This document shows, one piece after another, positions 7,628 to 15,750 of a DNA stretch of 64,000 bases (position 1 is the first letter of the stretch; each line of letters opens with the position of its first letter). The position numbers and the translations under genes were made by a program. The stretch comes from Flagellimonas sediminis (GTDB taxonomy: Bacteria; Bacteroidota; Bacteroidia; Flavobacteriales; Flavobacteriaceae), in the NCBI RefSeq assembly GCF_010500845.1, contig NZ_JAAAMI010000004.1, positions 124,001 through 188,000 on the forward strand, read 5' to 3'. Under the pieces are notes generated by a model. That model had not been told where the DNA came from. It did no database searches and worked only from the letters and a program-made list of their open reading frames with translations.

Positions 7628-9196
7628 ATGGGGAACAGAATTTACAACATCCTTTTTCATACGCATACCGTGAGTGGTATTGTGATCAGTGTGGCACTTT
7701 ACGTTATTTTCTTTGCGGGTTCCTTTTCCTTTTTCCGGGACGAGATTGCCAATTGGCAACGTGGACACCAAGTTTCCCAAGAAGATGCCATTCCGGGGAG
7801 TGTAGACCAGTATTTGAAAGATCTTTCCGAAAATTACAACCTCCAGGGAAGGGATGTGGAACTCTACCACTATTTCAACGAACGGAGCATTTCGGTAAGC
7901 TTATCGGCTTCCAAAGATTCGTTGGCCACGGAGAAAGACAAGGTCGGGGCTTTTTTCTATATGGATACCGAGGATAAGACCACCTCGGATTATAGGAGTT
8001 CCTATCACTTGGGCGAGTTTTTATATCGCCTTCACTTTTTGGATCAAATCCCCTACCCGTACGGACGCTATTTGGCGGGATTGGTGGCATTCTTCTTTCT
8101 TTTTGCCATCATCACCGGAATTTTGGTACACTGGAACAAAATCGTATCCAACTTTTACACGTTTAGACCATGGGCCAAACTGAAAACGGTTTGGACTGAT
8201 GCCCATACCGCTTTGGGCGTGATCGGGTTTCCGTTTCAATTTGTTTATGCCGTGACCGGTGCCTTCTTTTTATTGAAGGGAATTTTGATTCTACCTATTG
8301 TAATGGGACTGTACAATGGGGACCAGAACAAACTGTATGAAGATCTGGAATACAACCATCCTGTTTATGCCTTTCACAACGAAAAGCTGGAAGAACCCGT
8401 CCAAATAGATCCATTGATTGCCGAAATGAAACACGATTGGCCGGATTTCCGGGTAAAAGAGGTGCATCTTTTCAATTTTGGGGATGTCAATATGCATGCA
8501 TCCATTAGTGGGCACTTGGGATATGGTTCCAAGCTCAATGGTATAGGTCACCGAATCTATAAAATTAAAGACGGATCTGTAGTAGAAGAAAAAGTTCCCA
8601 TGACCAACAATTCTTATCTGGATGGCGTAAAGAACATCATGTTCCGCCTCCATTTTGGAGACTATGCCGGTTATGGCTTGCGGGTGATTTCTTTTATCCT
8701 CGGATTGGTATCCTGCTTTGTAATCTTGTCCGGGGTCATGATCTGGCTAGTAGCCCGTGACAAAAGGAACGTGCCCGAAAAAAGACGCAGGTTCAATCAG
8801 CAAGTGGCCAATGTATACATGGCCGTATGTTTGTCCATGTTCCCCGTTACCGCCTTGGAATTCATTATTGTGAAATGCTCCCAAAATGTGGACATGACCT
8901 TCCTGTACCGTACCTATTTCCCGGTATGGTTGATCACCACACTCTTTTTCATCTTCAAAAACAATATTGGCTTCACCAACCGGTGGACTTTAATATCTGG
9001 CGGTATTTTGGCGCTTTGGATACCTGTGGTTAATGGTATTATGTCAGGCAATTGGCTTTGGGAAGCATACAGGAATGGCCATGAACAAGTAATGTTGGTT
9101 GACTTGCTATGGCTGATCTTAGGGTTGGTAGCATTGTGGATTGCTTTCTTCAAACTAGGGAAATCTAAAAGTAAAATTGCCACTAACGATGTTTAG
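7628..9196 (+). CDS. PepSY-associated transmembrane protein (iron uptake/reduction)
   Basis: A 522-aa inner-membrane protein of the PepSY-TM (PiuB/FecR-like) family; members are linked to siderophore uptake and are proposed to reduce or release iron from the chelate in the periplasm. ATG 7628 is chosen; the in-frame TTG 12 bp upstream overlaps the previous gene. The N-terminal helix contains HTHTVSG with paired His (near residue 13-15), followed by the large periplasmic part, an LVAFFFLFAIITGILVHW helix, the DAHTALGVIGFPFQFVYAVTG helix and several C-terminal helices. Conserved histidines in these helices fit haem or metal ligation. Last gene of the iron operon; its end overlaps the convergent DUF1801 gene by 14 bp. 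Confidence 0.85.
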   Translation: MGNRIYNILFHTHTVSGIVISVALYVIFFAGSFSFFRDEIANWQRGHQVSQEDAIPGSVDQYLKDLSENYNLQGRDVELYHYFNERSISVSLSASKDSLATEKDKVGAFFYMDTEDKTTSDYRSSYHLGEFLYRLHFLDQIPYPYGRYLAGLVAFFFLFAIITGILVHWNKIVSNFYTFRPWAKLKTVWTDAHTALGVIGFPFQFVYAVTGAFFLLKGILILPIVMGLYNGDQNKLYEDLEYNHPVYAFHNEKLEEPVQIDPLIAEMKHDWPDFRVKEVHLFNFGDVNMHASISGHLGYGSKLNGIGHRIYKIKDGSVVEEKVPMTNNSYLDGVKNIMFRLHFGDYAGYGLRVISFILGLVSCFVILSGVMIWLVARDKRNVPEKRRRFNQQVANVYMAVCLSMFPVTALEFIIVKCSQNVDMTFLYRTYFPVWLITTLFFIFKNNIGFTNRWTLISGGILALWIPVVNGIMSGNWLWEAYRNGHEQVMLVDLLWLILGLVALWIAFFKLGKSKSKIATNDV

Positions 9197-9560
9197 TTTT
9201 ATAGAATCCTTTGTGGTTGACCGACTTGGCCTCCAGTAAAAGTTGAACAACAATCCTACCATCTATTTCCTCTTGGTTAAAATAGCGTAATGACTTCATA
9301 ACTTTTCGCCCATCAGTAACCAATTTATCTTGATGGACGGTCAAATGGGCCGAGTTCCAAAGACACATATCAACATAACCCTTTTTTAAGGAAGCGTTGA
9401 AATAACAAAACGGATTGTTGTTTAAATAGTAAAAGGGCAACTTGTACTTATAATCCAACCTGACCTCTGGTATTGTTGTTTCTACCAACACCTGCAATTG
9501 CAATAAGATGCTTCTAAAAGGTTCTACTTGATTCAGGATATAGTTTTCTGCAGGGTTCAT
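9183..9560 (-). CDS. DUF1801 (YdhG-like) protein
   Basis: A 125-aa cytoplasmic protein with the features of the DUF1801/YdhG-like fold: N-terminal helix (AENYILNQVEPFRSILLQL), a KYKLPFYYLNNNPFCYF strand pair and a GYVDMCLWNSAHL segment. Function unknown across the family. Its 3' end overlaps the convergent PepSY gene by 14 bp. Confidence 0.75.
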   Translation of the reverse strand: MNPAENYILNQVEPFRSILLQLQVLVETTIPEVRLDYKYKLPFYYLNNNPFCYFNASLKKGYVDMCLWNSAHLTVHQDKLVTDGRKVMKSLRYFNQEEIDGRIVVQLLLEAKSVNHKGFYKTKHR

Positions 9561-9596
9561 CCTTCAATTTATTTAGATACACAATCTCAAAAAAAA

Positions 9597-9627
9597 TTAG
9601 TTCAAATGAAAATTAATTATAACTTTG
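9597..9627 (+). promoter_or_regulatory. Promoter of membrane protein-regulator pair
   Basis: TAACTTTG at 9620-9627 matches TAnnTTTG exactly, with TTAG (9597-9600) as a 3/4 match to the -33 element 19 nt upstream. The -7 element overlaps the left arm of the palindromic operator at 9622-9638, so a bound regulator would compete with RNA polymerase. Confidence 0.55.
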
Positions 9628-9638
9628 AATTTCAAAGT
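9622..9638. promoter_or_regulatory. Palindromic operator, copy 1
   Basis: ACTTTGAATTTCAAAGT is a perfect 17-bp palindrome (8-bp arms around one base). The identity with the copy before creD extends 7 bp further right (to 9645), and that extension adds a second overlapping palindrome, AAAGTACTTT. It ends 8 bp before the ATG at 9647. Confidence 0.7.
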
Positions 9639-9646
9639 ACTTTAAA

Positions 9647-10255
9647 ATGGATTCAAAAAAATATTTGGATGATATCTCACAGATTAAAGATTTGATGAAC
9701 CGTTCTTCCCGGTTCATATCATTAAGTGGCCTATCAGGAATACTGGCCGGAATATATGCTATCATCGGTTCTCTTGTTGCCTACTTTTTTTTACTTCCTG
9801 GGGTTGATGACTACGTCACCTTACACAATAGGAACTTTAAACTAATTATGGGTATATTAATCCTAGTGGCTGTGCTAAGCTTTGTCACTGCTTATTTGTT
9901 AACCACCAGAAAGGCAAAAAAGAACAATGAAAAAATTTGGGACGACACGACCAAACGATTGCTCGTCAATTTTTTTGTCCCCTTGGTGACCGGGGGTATC
10001 TATATCCTTATCAAGTTGAACAGCCAACACTATGGCCTCACCGCCTCGCTCATGCTCATTTTCTATGGTTTGGCATTGGTGAATGCATCAAAATACACCA
10101 TTGGCACGGTAAAATATCTTGGTTACACCCAAATTGTCCTTGGCCTAATCTGTGCTGCATTTCCTGGCTATGGTTTTTGGTTTTGGGTACTGGGTTTTGG
10201 CATTTTGCACATTGTGTATGGAAGTATCATGTATTTAAAAGAGGATAAGGCATAA
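9647..10255 (+). CDS. Hypothetical integral membrane protein
   Basis: A 202-aa protein with five predicted membrane helices (about 27-50, 66-87, 103-121, 131-147 and 155-197, the last probably two short helices) and a soluble N-terminus (MDSKKYLDDISQIKDLMNRS). No family name is recognised. It is one base upstream of the winged-helix regulator gene and shares an identical operator with creD, so the three form one regulatory unit. A role in sensing or buffering envelope stress is only a guess from the CreD link. Confidence 0.8.
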   Translation: MDSKKYLDDISQIKDLMNRSSRFISLSGLSGILAGIYAIIGSLVAYFFLLPGVDDYVTLHNRNFKLIMGILILVAVLSFVTAYLLTTRKAKKNNEKIWDDTTKRLLVNFFVPLVTGGIYILIKLNSQHYGLTASLMLIFYGLALVNASKYTIGTVKYLGYTQIVLGLICAAFPGYGFWFWVLGFGILHIVYGSIMYLKEDKA

Positions 10256-10256
10256 A

Positions 10257-10553
10257 GTGGGACTTATTGATAACATAAACAAGTTGTTTGACCATCGCAT
10301 ACGATTGGGCATCATGTCCATTCTTATGGTGAACGAAGAGGTGGATTTCAATCGGCTTAAGGAACTTTTGGACGTTACCGATGGAAATTTGGCAAGCCAT
10401 ACCAAAACCCTTGAAAATGCAGAATACATCAAAATAGAAAAATCCTTTATTGGCAAAAAACCCAACACCAAATATATCATCACACGTGTGGGCAGGAAAG
10501 CTTTCAAAAAACATATTGATGCTCTGGAGCATCTTATCAGGAACCCAGAATAA
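10257..10553 (+). CDS. Winged-helix transcriptional regulator (creD-linked)
   Basis: A 98-aa single-domain winged helix-turn-helix protein starting at a GTG codon one base after the previous stop. Helix 1 (DHRIRLGIMSILMVNEE), the VDFNRLKELLDVTDGNLASHTKTLENAEYI helix-turn-helix and the KPNTKYIITRVGRKAFKKH wing match the ArsR/MarR-like family of short regulators that are common in Bacteroidota. The likely targets are the two identical palindromes at 9622 and 10569, giving autoregulation plus control of creD. Binding is inferred from co-location. Confidence 0.85.
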   Translation: MGLIDNINKLFDHRIRLGIMSILMVNEEVDFNRLKELLDVTDGNLASHTKTLENAEYIKIEKSFIGKKPNTKYIITRVGRKAFKKHIDALEHLIRNPE

Positions 10554-10568
10554 TTTTTTTATCCATTC

Positions 10569-10585
10569 ACTTTGAATTTCAAAGT
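10569..10585. promoter_or_regulatory. Palindromic operator, copy 2 (creD)
   Basis: Exact second copy of ACTTTGAATTTCAAAGT; identity with copy 1 continues to 10592. A TCACTTTG (10567-10574), one mismatch from TAnnTTTG, overlaps the left arm as in copy 1. It lies 18 bp before the creD ATG. Confidence 0.7.
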
Positions 10586-10603
10586 ACTTTAATATTTAAT
10601 AAC

Positions 10604-11962
10604 ATGACATCACAAAAACAAAGATTCGGAAACTGGCTGAAACATTCCATATCAGCAAAAATGATCACAGTAGGCTTTTTGATACTCATTCTATTGATAC
10701 CATTAGGTTTTGTTAGCGATTTGATACGGGAACGTGGATTTAGACAAGCAGAAGTAATCCAAGAAATCAATTCAAAATGGGGAGGGCAGGTCATCATCAA
10801 TGGCCCAATCCTTAAAATACCTTACCAGCAATATGTAGAGGAGAAAATCTTCAACGAGTCAACAAAAACCTACATGATAAATCAAAAAGCTGTTCGGCAG
10901 CATGCCTATTTCTTTCCAAATAATTTGGAAATAGGTTCCGACGTTTCCACTAAACCATTGGAGCGTGGCATATATGAATCTGTGGTTTTTAGTGCGGCTT
11001 CAACCATTAATGGAAAGTTCGCCTCACCCAGTTTCACTGAAATTGAATTGAAAGATGGGGATATTCTTTGGGATAAGGCCACTGTTTTATTCAAGGTGAG
11101 TAATTTAAAAGGCATCCGGAACACAGTAAACATCAAATTGGGAGATACAGAATATACGCTCAATCCTAAGTTTGACAACTCCTACATGAACACCCTGGAG
11201 TCCGGCTTTGTCAAAAATCTTGATGAACTACAAGAAAAACCTATGGGCTTCGAATCCGAAATCACCATCAATGGTAGTACTAGTTTACAGTTTGTTCCCA
11301 TAGGGAAAGAGACCCTAGTTTCCATGAACTCCAACTGGCACTCGCCTAGTTTTAACGGAAATTTTCTTCCCGAGACAGAGGGCAAGGAAATATCGGACAA
11401 AGGCTTCACTGCCAAATGGAAGGTTTTGGAAACTAACCGGCGCTTTGGCCAATCCTTTTTTGATCAATTGCCTGATCTAAACGAATTTTCATTCGGCACG
11501 GAATTCTTAATCCCAGTGGATGATTATCAAAAAACCGAACGCACCAGCAAATATGGACTTATGATTATTGGTCTTACCTTGTTGGTGTTCCTTTTGATAC
11601 AGATCAGCAGCAAAATACATATTCATCCATTTCAATATCTGATGATCGGTTTGGCATTGGTCATGTTCTACACGCTACTGATCTCCATATCAGAACATAA
11701 AAACTACCTCTTTGCCTATTTGATATCGGGGGCTTCGGTGGTAACATTGATAACCGTATACTCCAGAACAATTTTGAAGAGCAATAAATTTACACTGTTA
11801 ATATTGGGGTCCATGCTGGGATTGTACACCTTTATCTTGGTCATTATCCAGATAGAGGACTACGCCCTTCTGGTGGGAAGTATTGGGCTCTTTGTAATCT
11901 TGTCCATCATCATGTTCACCTCCCGTAAAATAGATTGGGCAGGGGCCAGTATTTCAGATTAG
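10604..11962 (+). CDS. creD: Inner membrane protein CreD
   Basis: A 452-aa CreD-family inner-membrane protein. In enterobacteria the family is induced by the CreBC system and linked to envelope integrity and colicin/beta-lactam phenotypes; here regulation seems to be by the adjacent winged-helix protein instead. One N-terminal helix (about 20-42), the signature GGQVIINGPILKIPYQQY (about 65-82), a large periplasmic domain with FGTEFLIPVDDYQKTERTSKYG (about 297-318), then five to six C-terminal helices. Length is normal. It is followed by a good terminator. Confidence 0.92.
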   Translation: MTSQKQRFGNWLKHSISAKMITVGFLILILLIPLGFVSDLIRERGFRQAEVIQEINSKWGGQVIINGPILKIPYQQYVEEKIFNESTKTYMINQKAVRQHAYFFPNNLEIGSDVSTKPLERGIYESVVFSAASTINGKFASPSFTEIELKDGDILWDKATVLFKVSNLKGIRNTVNIKLGDTEYTLNPKFDNSYMNTLESGFVKNLDELQEKPMGFESEITINGSTSLQFVPIGKETLVSMNSNWHSPSFNGNFLPETEGKEISDKGFTAKWKVLETNRRFGQSFFDQLPDLNEFSFGTEFLIPVDDYQKTERTSKYGLMIIGLTLLVFLLIQISSKIHIHPFQYLMIGLALVMFYTLLISISEHKNYLFAYLISGASVVTLITVYSRTILKSNKFTLLILGSMLGLYTFILVIIQIEDYALLVGSIGLFVILSIIMFTSRKIDWAGASISD

Positions 11963-11972
11963 TTGGATACGC

Positions 11973-12009
11973 AATGGTCTCATCTAAGTTAAGGGTGAGA
12001 CCATTTTTT
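11973..12009 (+). terminator. Rho-independent terminator of creD
   Basis: AATGGTCTCA (11973-11982) pairs with TGAGACCATT (11996-12005) around a 13-nt loop and runs into TTTT. It lies 10 bp after the creD stop. Confidence 0.8.
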
Positions 12010-12047
12010 GTTTACAGTTTATTAATGTTAGGAACCAATCAGTTTCA

Positions 12048-12055
12048 TACTTTTG
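12048..12055 (+). promoter_or_regulatory. -7 element of PHP-protein gene
   Basis: TACTTTTG matches TAnnTTTG exactly, 14 bp before the ATG at 12070. It supports that start over the longer open frame that begins inside creD. Confidence 0.4.
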
Positions 12056-12069
12056 AGAAAACCACCGAT

Positions 12070-13185
12070 ATGAAATTCCACTTTCTTTTTATTGCTCTTG
12101 TTTCCACTTTGGCCGTATCTGCGCAGGATCATTCGCACAAAAGTTCTCGGGCCATCACTTTCCCAGATGTTTCTGGATACAAGACCTTGAAGACCGACCT
12201 GCACCAACACACTGTTTTTTCCGATGGAAACGTTTGGCCCACCATTCGTGTAATGGAAGCGCTTCGCGATAATCTGGATGTGATCTCATTAACGGAGCAT
12301 TTGGAATACCAGCCCCACAAGGAAGACATACCCCACCCTGACCGCAACCGATCATATCATTTGGCGTTGCAGGAAGCCAAGGATCATGACCTATTGATCA
12401 TCCATGGGTCTGAAATTACCAGACAGGCTCCTATGGGGCACAATAATGCGGTTTTTATACAGGATGCCAACAAATTGTTGAACGAAAAGGCGGAAACTTC
12501 CTTTGCAGAGGCCAAGGATCAGGGTGCTTTTATCTTTTGGAACCACCCAGCGTGGTACGCACAATCACCACAAGGAACGCCTATTTTGAGTGATTTTCAA
12601 AAAGAGCGTATCAAAAAAGGTGAACTCCATGGTATTGAGGTAATCAATACCGGGGATTATGCAGAAGAGTCCTTGGCATTGGCATTGGAAAACAATTTGA
12701 CCATTATGGGAACCAGCGATATTCATGGTCTTATTGATTGGGATTATATCGAAAAAGGACATGATCGTCCCATAACACTGGTTTTCGCCAAGGAAAAAAC
12801 CGCAGAATCCTTAAAGGAGGCTCTTTTCACAGGGAGAACAGTGGCCGTTTTCAATTCTTTATTGGTTGGAAAGAAGGAAAACCTGGTTCCGCTCTTGCAT
12901 GCTTGCATAGAAGTTGAAAAGGCCCAATACATTAACAAAACTTCCATTTTGGAAGTTACCTTGAAGAACGTTTCCAGTAGTGACCTCGTCTTTGAAAACC
13001 AAATGCCCTACACATTCTATTCAAGTTCCCCAGTATTCACGGTTCCTGCAGGTGGCACAAAGACCATCAACATTAAAACTTTGGACAAAAAAGACGGGAT
13101 AACCTTAAAACTGAAAGCATTGGGTGCCTATGTGGCTCCAAAGCAACAACCCACCATTGAATGGGCTCTCAAGGTCGAGGATTAA
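12070..13185 (+). CDS. Secreted PHP-domain phosphoesterase-like protein
   Basis: A 371-aa protein with a signal peptide (FIALVSTLAVSA, then QDHSH) and a PHP domain. Metal-binding motifs of the family are present: DLHQHT...SDG (about 42-50), LTEHLEY (about 77-83), HGSE (about 113-116), FWNHPAW (about 156-162) and GTSDIHG (about 216-222). About 130 C-terminal residues form a separate beta-rich region that resembles the Sb-PDE C-terminal domain. PHP proteins hydrolyse phosphate esters with a multinuclear metal centre; the substrate here is unknown. Own promoter, own operon. Confidence 0.85.
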   Translation: MKFHFLFIALVSTLAVSAQDHSHKSSRAITFPDVSGYKTLKTDLHQHTVFSDGNVWPTIRVMEALRDNLDVISLTEHLEYQPHKEDIPHPDRNRSYHLALQEAKDHDLLIIHGSEITRQAPMGHNNAVFIQDANKLLNEKAETSFAEAKDQGAFIFWNHPAWYAQSPQGTPILSDFQKERIKKGELHGIEVINTGDYAEESLALALENNLTIMGTSDIHGLIDWDYIEKGHDRPITLVFAKEKTAESLKEALFTGRTVAVFNSLLVGKKENLVPLLHACIEVEKAQYINKTSILEVTLKNVSSSDLVFENQMPYTFYSSSPVFTVPAGGTKTINIKTLDKKDGITLKLKALGAYVAPKQQPTIEWALKVED

Positions 13186-13187
13186 AC

Positions 13188-13463
13188 TTAAGCCACCGAA
13201 GGAACAACGGAACCATTGATCTCGATGTCAAAATCGGGTAAGATTTTCTTGATGCATTCCCTTGGGGTCTTTTCGGATATCCATACCCATTTGCGCTTGA
13301 GATCCACATCAAAATGGAAACAGGAGAAGTCCCCACAGCATTCCCCATCGATTTTTTTCAATAAAAATTTGGTGATCCTGGGCCTTAGGCTGTATTCCAT
13401 ATCGATGCAGGCCCTTTTTGTGGCCGGGTTCTCGTCGCCCAAAGTCAACCAATTAAAATGCAC
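13188..13463 (-). CDS. Hypothetical protein
   Basis: A 91-aa protein starting at GTG (an in-frame TGA lies two codons upstream). No signal peptide or helix. It holds the segments ENPATKRACIDMEYSLRPRI and GECCGDFSCFHFDVD, with four Cys residues, and an acidic C-terminus. Family not recognised. It ends 2 bp from the stop of the convergent PHP-protein gene. Confidence 0.55.
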   Translation of the reverse strand: MHFNWLTLGDENPATKRACIDMEYSLRPRITKFLLKKIDGECCGDFSCFHFDVDLKRKWVWISEKTPRECIKKILPDFDIEINGSVVPSVA

Positions 13464-13541
13464 TTTTCAGAATAATAGGACAAACAATATACTAAAAAAC
13501 AATTGATTGCAAGCCAAAAAAATGGTTTCTCGATTTATGGC

Positions 13542-14747
13542 CTATTCCTTACCATCCACATAATCCTGAAGATATGCATATCGTTGGGTAAGCTTGCCGT
13601 TTTGGGTCATCCGGGCCCGTTCCAGGATACCTTCCTCATCATTGTTGAAAAAGGCAGGGATCACATATTTGGAGAATGCTTCCCCGAATCCAATACTGGC
13701 ATCCCTGGGCAGTTCGCAAGGCAGATTGTCCACCGCCATGACCGCGATGGCCTTTTCTTGCCTAAAATCCGTTTCGGATTCGGTCATAGGGTCATAACCA
13801 TAGATCGGCTCCGCAATGGTTGACGCCCTAATGGTCGTGGCCACTGGCCCATCAATGTCGCAGCTGATATCGGCCACCACTTTTATATTAAAGTCGGGAT
13901 GTTTAACATCTTCCCTTGTGTATAGATACGGGGCACCGTCACCGTAAAAATGTCCGGCAATATAAAAATCGGTGACCTTGGCAAACCGAAAGAAATTAGA
14001 TCTGTATTCGTGAGGGTTTTGAAAGAAATCCATTTTACTGCCCCTTACACCATCCTTACGCTTGTTGTATTCCGATGCATCTATCTGACAATAGATGGGT
14101 TCAGAAAAGGTCTTTTTCAAGTAATCGTCGACACCTACTTTTTTTATCCCCATGCCATCCAGCATTTCCTTGGCCCCATTACCGACCCTGCCCCTACCGG
14201 TGAGCAAAATCTTGATATTGGGCAAGTGCAATTTTTTTAGTTCTGAAATCAGTGCCTGTTGATCCTTCAAGGTTTCTGCCTTTGGCAATTGGAACAGATT
14301 GAACTTGAATCCATAGGTTCTGAAGCCATTGTAAGCCCCAACGATACCGGCATATCTACCAAAAGCAACAAGCCGCTGTCCCTTTGGATTTGTAATCACT
14401 TCATGATCATACAATTCAATTTTCTTATCCAAAACCGCACGAAGTAATTCCCGATTATATGGTTGCTTTTTTATGGTATGCGAAAAGAAAAAATATTTCT
14501 TGTTGGATATCAAGGCATCAATTGGTACTTCCTTCACCCCCAAAAGCACTTCACAGGCATCCATGCCATACACTACTTCAAGCCCTTTTTCCCTGTACTC
14601 ATCATCCGTGAACACCCTTATAGGGGAAGATTCCACTAAAATCAGGGCTTTCGGAAACTGGGAAAGGACATTTTGACATGCTGAAGGGGAGAGCACCACC
14701 CTGCGGTCTGGCGGGTTTTTACGTTCTCGAATGATTCCGAATTTCAT
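13542..14747 (-). CDS. Lysine/saccharopine dehydrogenase-like NAD(P)-dependent oxidoreductase
   Basis: A 401-aa protein that starts with the alanine dehydrogenase/transhydrogenase N-terminal fold (MKFGIIRERKNPPDRRVVLSP, with the RE and R/K residues that bind the substrate carboxylate). Later segments are HTIKKQPYN (about 91-99), YDHEVITNPKGQRLVAFGRYAG (about 113-134), the Rossmann-like ILLTGRGRVGNGAKEM (about 180-195) and DISCDIDGPVATTIRASTIAEPIYGYD, characteristic of saccharopine dehydrogenase (L-lysine forming) and related enzymes. Reaction assigned by family only; the physiological substrate in Flavobacteriia is not settled. Monocistronic. Confidence 0.8.
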   Translation of the reverse strand: MKFGIIRERKNPPDRRVVLSPSACQNVLSQFPKALILVESSPIRVFTDDEYREKGLEVVYGMDACEVLLGVKEVPIDALISNKKYFFFSHTIKKQPYNRELLRAVLDKKIELYDHEVITNPKGQRLVAFGRYAGIVGAYNGFRTYGFKFNLFQLPKAETLKDQQALISELKKLHLPNIKILLTGRGRVGNGAKEMLDGMGIKKVGVDDYLKKTFSEPIYCQIDASEYNKRKDGVRGSKMDFFQNPHEYRSNFFRFAKVTDFYIAGHFYGDGAPYLYTREDVKHPDFNIKVVADISCDIDGPVATTIRASTIAEPIYGYDPMTESETDFRQEKAIAVMAVDNLPCELPRDASIGFGEAFSKYVIPAFFNNDEEGILERARMTQNGKLTQRYAYLQDYVDGKE

Positions 14748-14811
14748 AAAATGGTTTGGTATAATTGTTGACCAAAATAAGAGGTTTGGAAAGGGTAAGC
14801 AAACTTTTGAT

Positions 14812-14819
14812 TAACTTTG
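14812..14819 (+). promoter_or_regulatory. -7 element of ssrA promoter
   Basis: TAACTTTG matches TAnnTTTG; a TTTG lies at 14785-14788 but 23 nt upstream, longer than usual. The site is 33 nt before the mature tmRNA 5' end, allowing for a leader removed by RNase P. Confidence 0.45.
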
Positions 14820-14851
14820 CGATCCTTTTGGGGAAAGTTCTTGAACATATT

Positions 14852-15245
14852 GGGGCCGACCGGTTTTGACAGCAAGACCAATGGCTATGTAAGCATGCCG
14901 AGCAATGGAATTGATGCTCGTTAATCTCCGTTCCAACCTTTTAAATGGCGATAATAATTACGCTCTTGCCGCATAATCTGAATTATAGTAGGATAATGCC
15001 TCGTCTCCGCTAGGCGGAGAAGCGAGATGTCCCTGAATAGCCCTTGTTGGCGGCGATTCGTAAAGGGGCACCATAAAAGTCAACATAGCGATCTTATGGC
15101 TTCGATAAGGTCGTAAAACTTAAGAGGCTAAGCGTACGATAGGCGGTTTTCGGTCGGTCGTGCGCCGACAACCAAACGAAAACTAAGCATGTAGAAAGCA
15201 TTGTTATTGCTTGTTTGGACGAGGGTTCGAATCCCTCCGGCTCCA
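14852..15245 (+). ncRNA. ssrA: tmRNA (ssrA)
   Basis: Transfer-messenger RNA that rescues stalled ribosomes. The 5' end GGGGCCGACCGGTTTTGAC pairs with the 3' GGCTCC (15239-15244) to form the tRNA-like acceptor stem (one G-U pair), and the T-arm GAGGGTTCGAATCCCTCC is present. The CCA end is not encoded. The tag frame begins at GGC 14947 and reads GDNNYALAA before TAA at 14974-14976. This is close to the AENNYALAA/GENNYALAA-type tags of the phylum. Length about 394 nt. Confidence 0.95.
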
Positions 15246-15251
15246 CTTTAT

Positions 15252-15279
15252 ACCCCTGTAGCACAATGAATACAGGGGT
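15252..15279 (+). terminator. Terminator of ssrA
   Basis: ACCCCTGTA (15252-15260) pairs perfectly with TACAGGGGT (15271-15279) over a 10-nt loop, 7 nt after the tmRNA end. The following T-run is weak (TAACTTTCTC). Confidence 0.6.
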
Positions 15280-15356
15280 TAACTTTCTCATTCGGCTCAT
15301 GAGCAACTAAGGTTACCCTCGAACCGATAAAAATGTAGAATAAATTGTAATTCGGT

Positions 15357-15458
15357 TTACTCGAAAAATCCATTTCGAAGCAAAATGCCCATTACAAGAA
15401 CTACTGTTACCAGCAATACCCCAAAGGACATGTAAACCTGTTGTCTTAGGTGTTTCAT
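15357..15458 (-). CDS. Putative 33-aa membrane micro-protein
   Basis: An ATG at 15458 opens a 33-codon frame ending in TAA at 15357-15359: basic N-terminus MKHLRQQVYMS, one strong hydrophobic helix FGVLLVTVVLVMGILL, then RNGFFE. This basic-helix-short-tail layout is typical of real single-span small membrane proteins. It lies alone between ssrA and the DUF6340-like gene. Function unknown. Confidence 0.5.
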   Translation of the reverse strand: MKHLRQQVYMSFGVLLVTVVLVMGILLRNGFFE

Positions 15459-15564
15459 AGTGTTGGTTGAGATGGCTCAATATATAAAAAATTGTAAGAT
15501 TAATCTTTTTTCAAAGCTGGAATTATAATACTTTTTATCATTTTATCAACCTAAAGACTCTGTC

Positions 15565-15611
15565 ATTCCATTTTTGACAAAATCTATAAAAATTCCATTC
15601 TTGACCAAATC
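15565..15611. repeat. Tandem direct repeat in intergenic region
   Basis: ATTCCATTTTTGACAAAATC (15565-15584) and ATTCCATTCTTGACCAAATC (15592-15611) agree at 18 of 20 positions with a 27-bp period. They lie between the micro-protein gene and the DUF6340-like gene. A paired regulator site is possible. The rest of 15459-15750 is AT-rich with no gene seen. Confidence 0.5.
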
Positions 15612-15750
15612 AATTTGAAACTTATTCACATCCCATTCTAACCCATTGAAAATAAAATATATGCTTAAACGTTTTTAGGAATGGGATTCAAAATTTCATT
15701 TTTTTTTGGCACGTTTGTTGTTTTTTTACTCCCCACCAAATTTTACAATC

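Noticed and set aside
15094..15306. Minus-strand frame of 70 codons containing EPEGFEPSS
   Set aside because: It is antisense to the tmRNA 3' end; this peptide string is a known artefact of translating tRNA-like T-arms.
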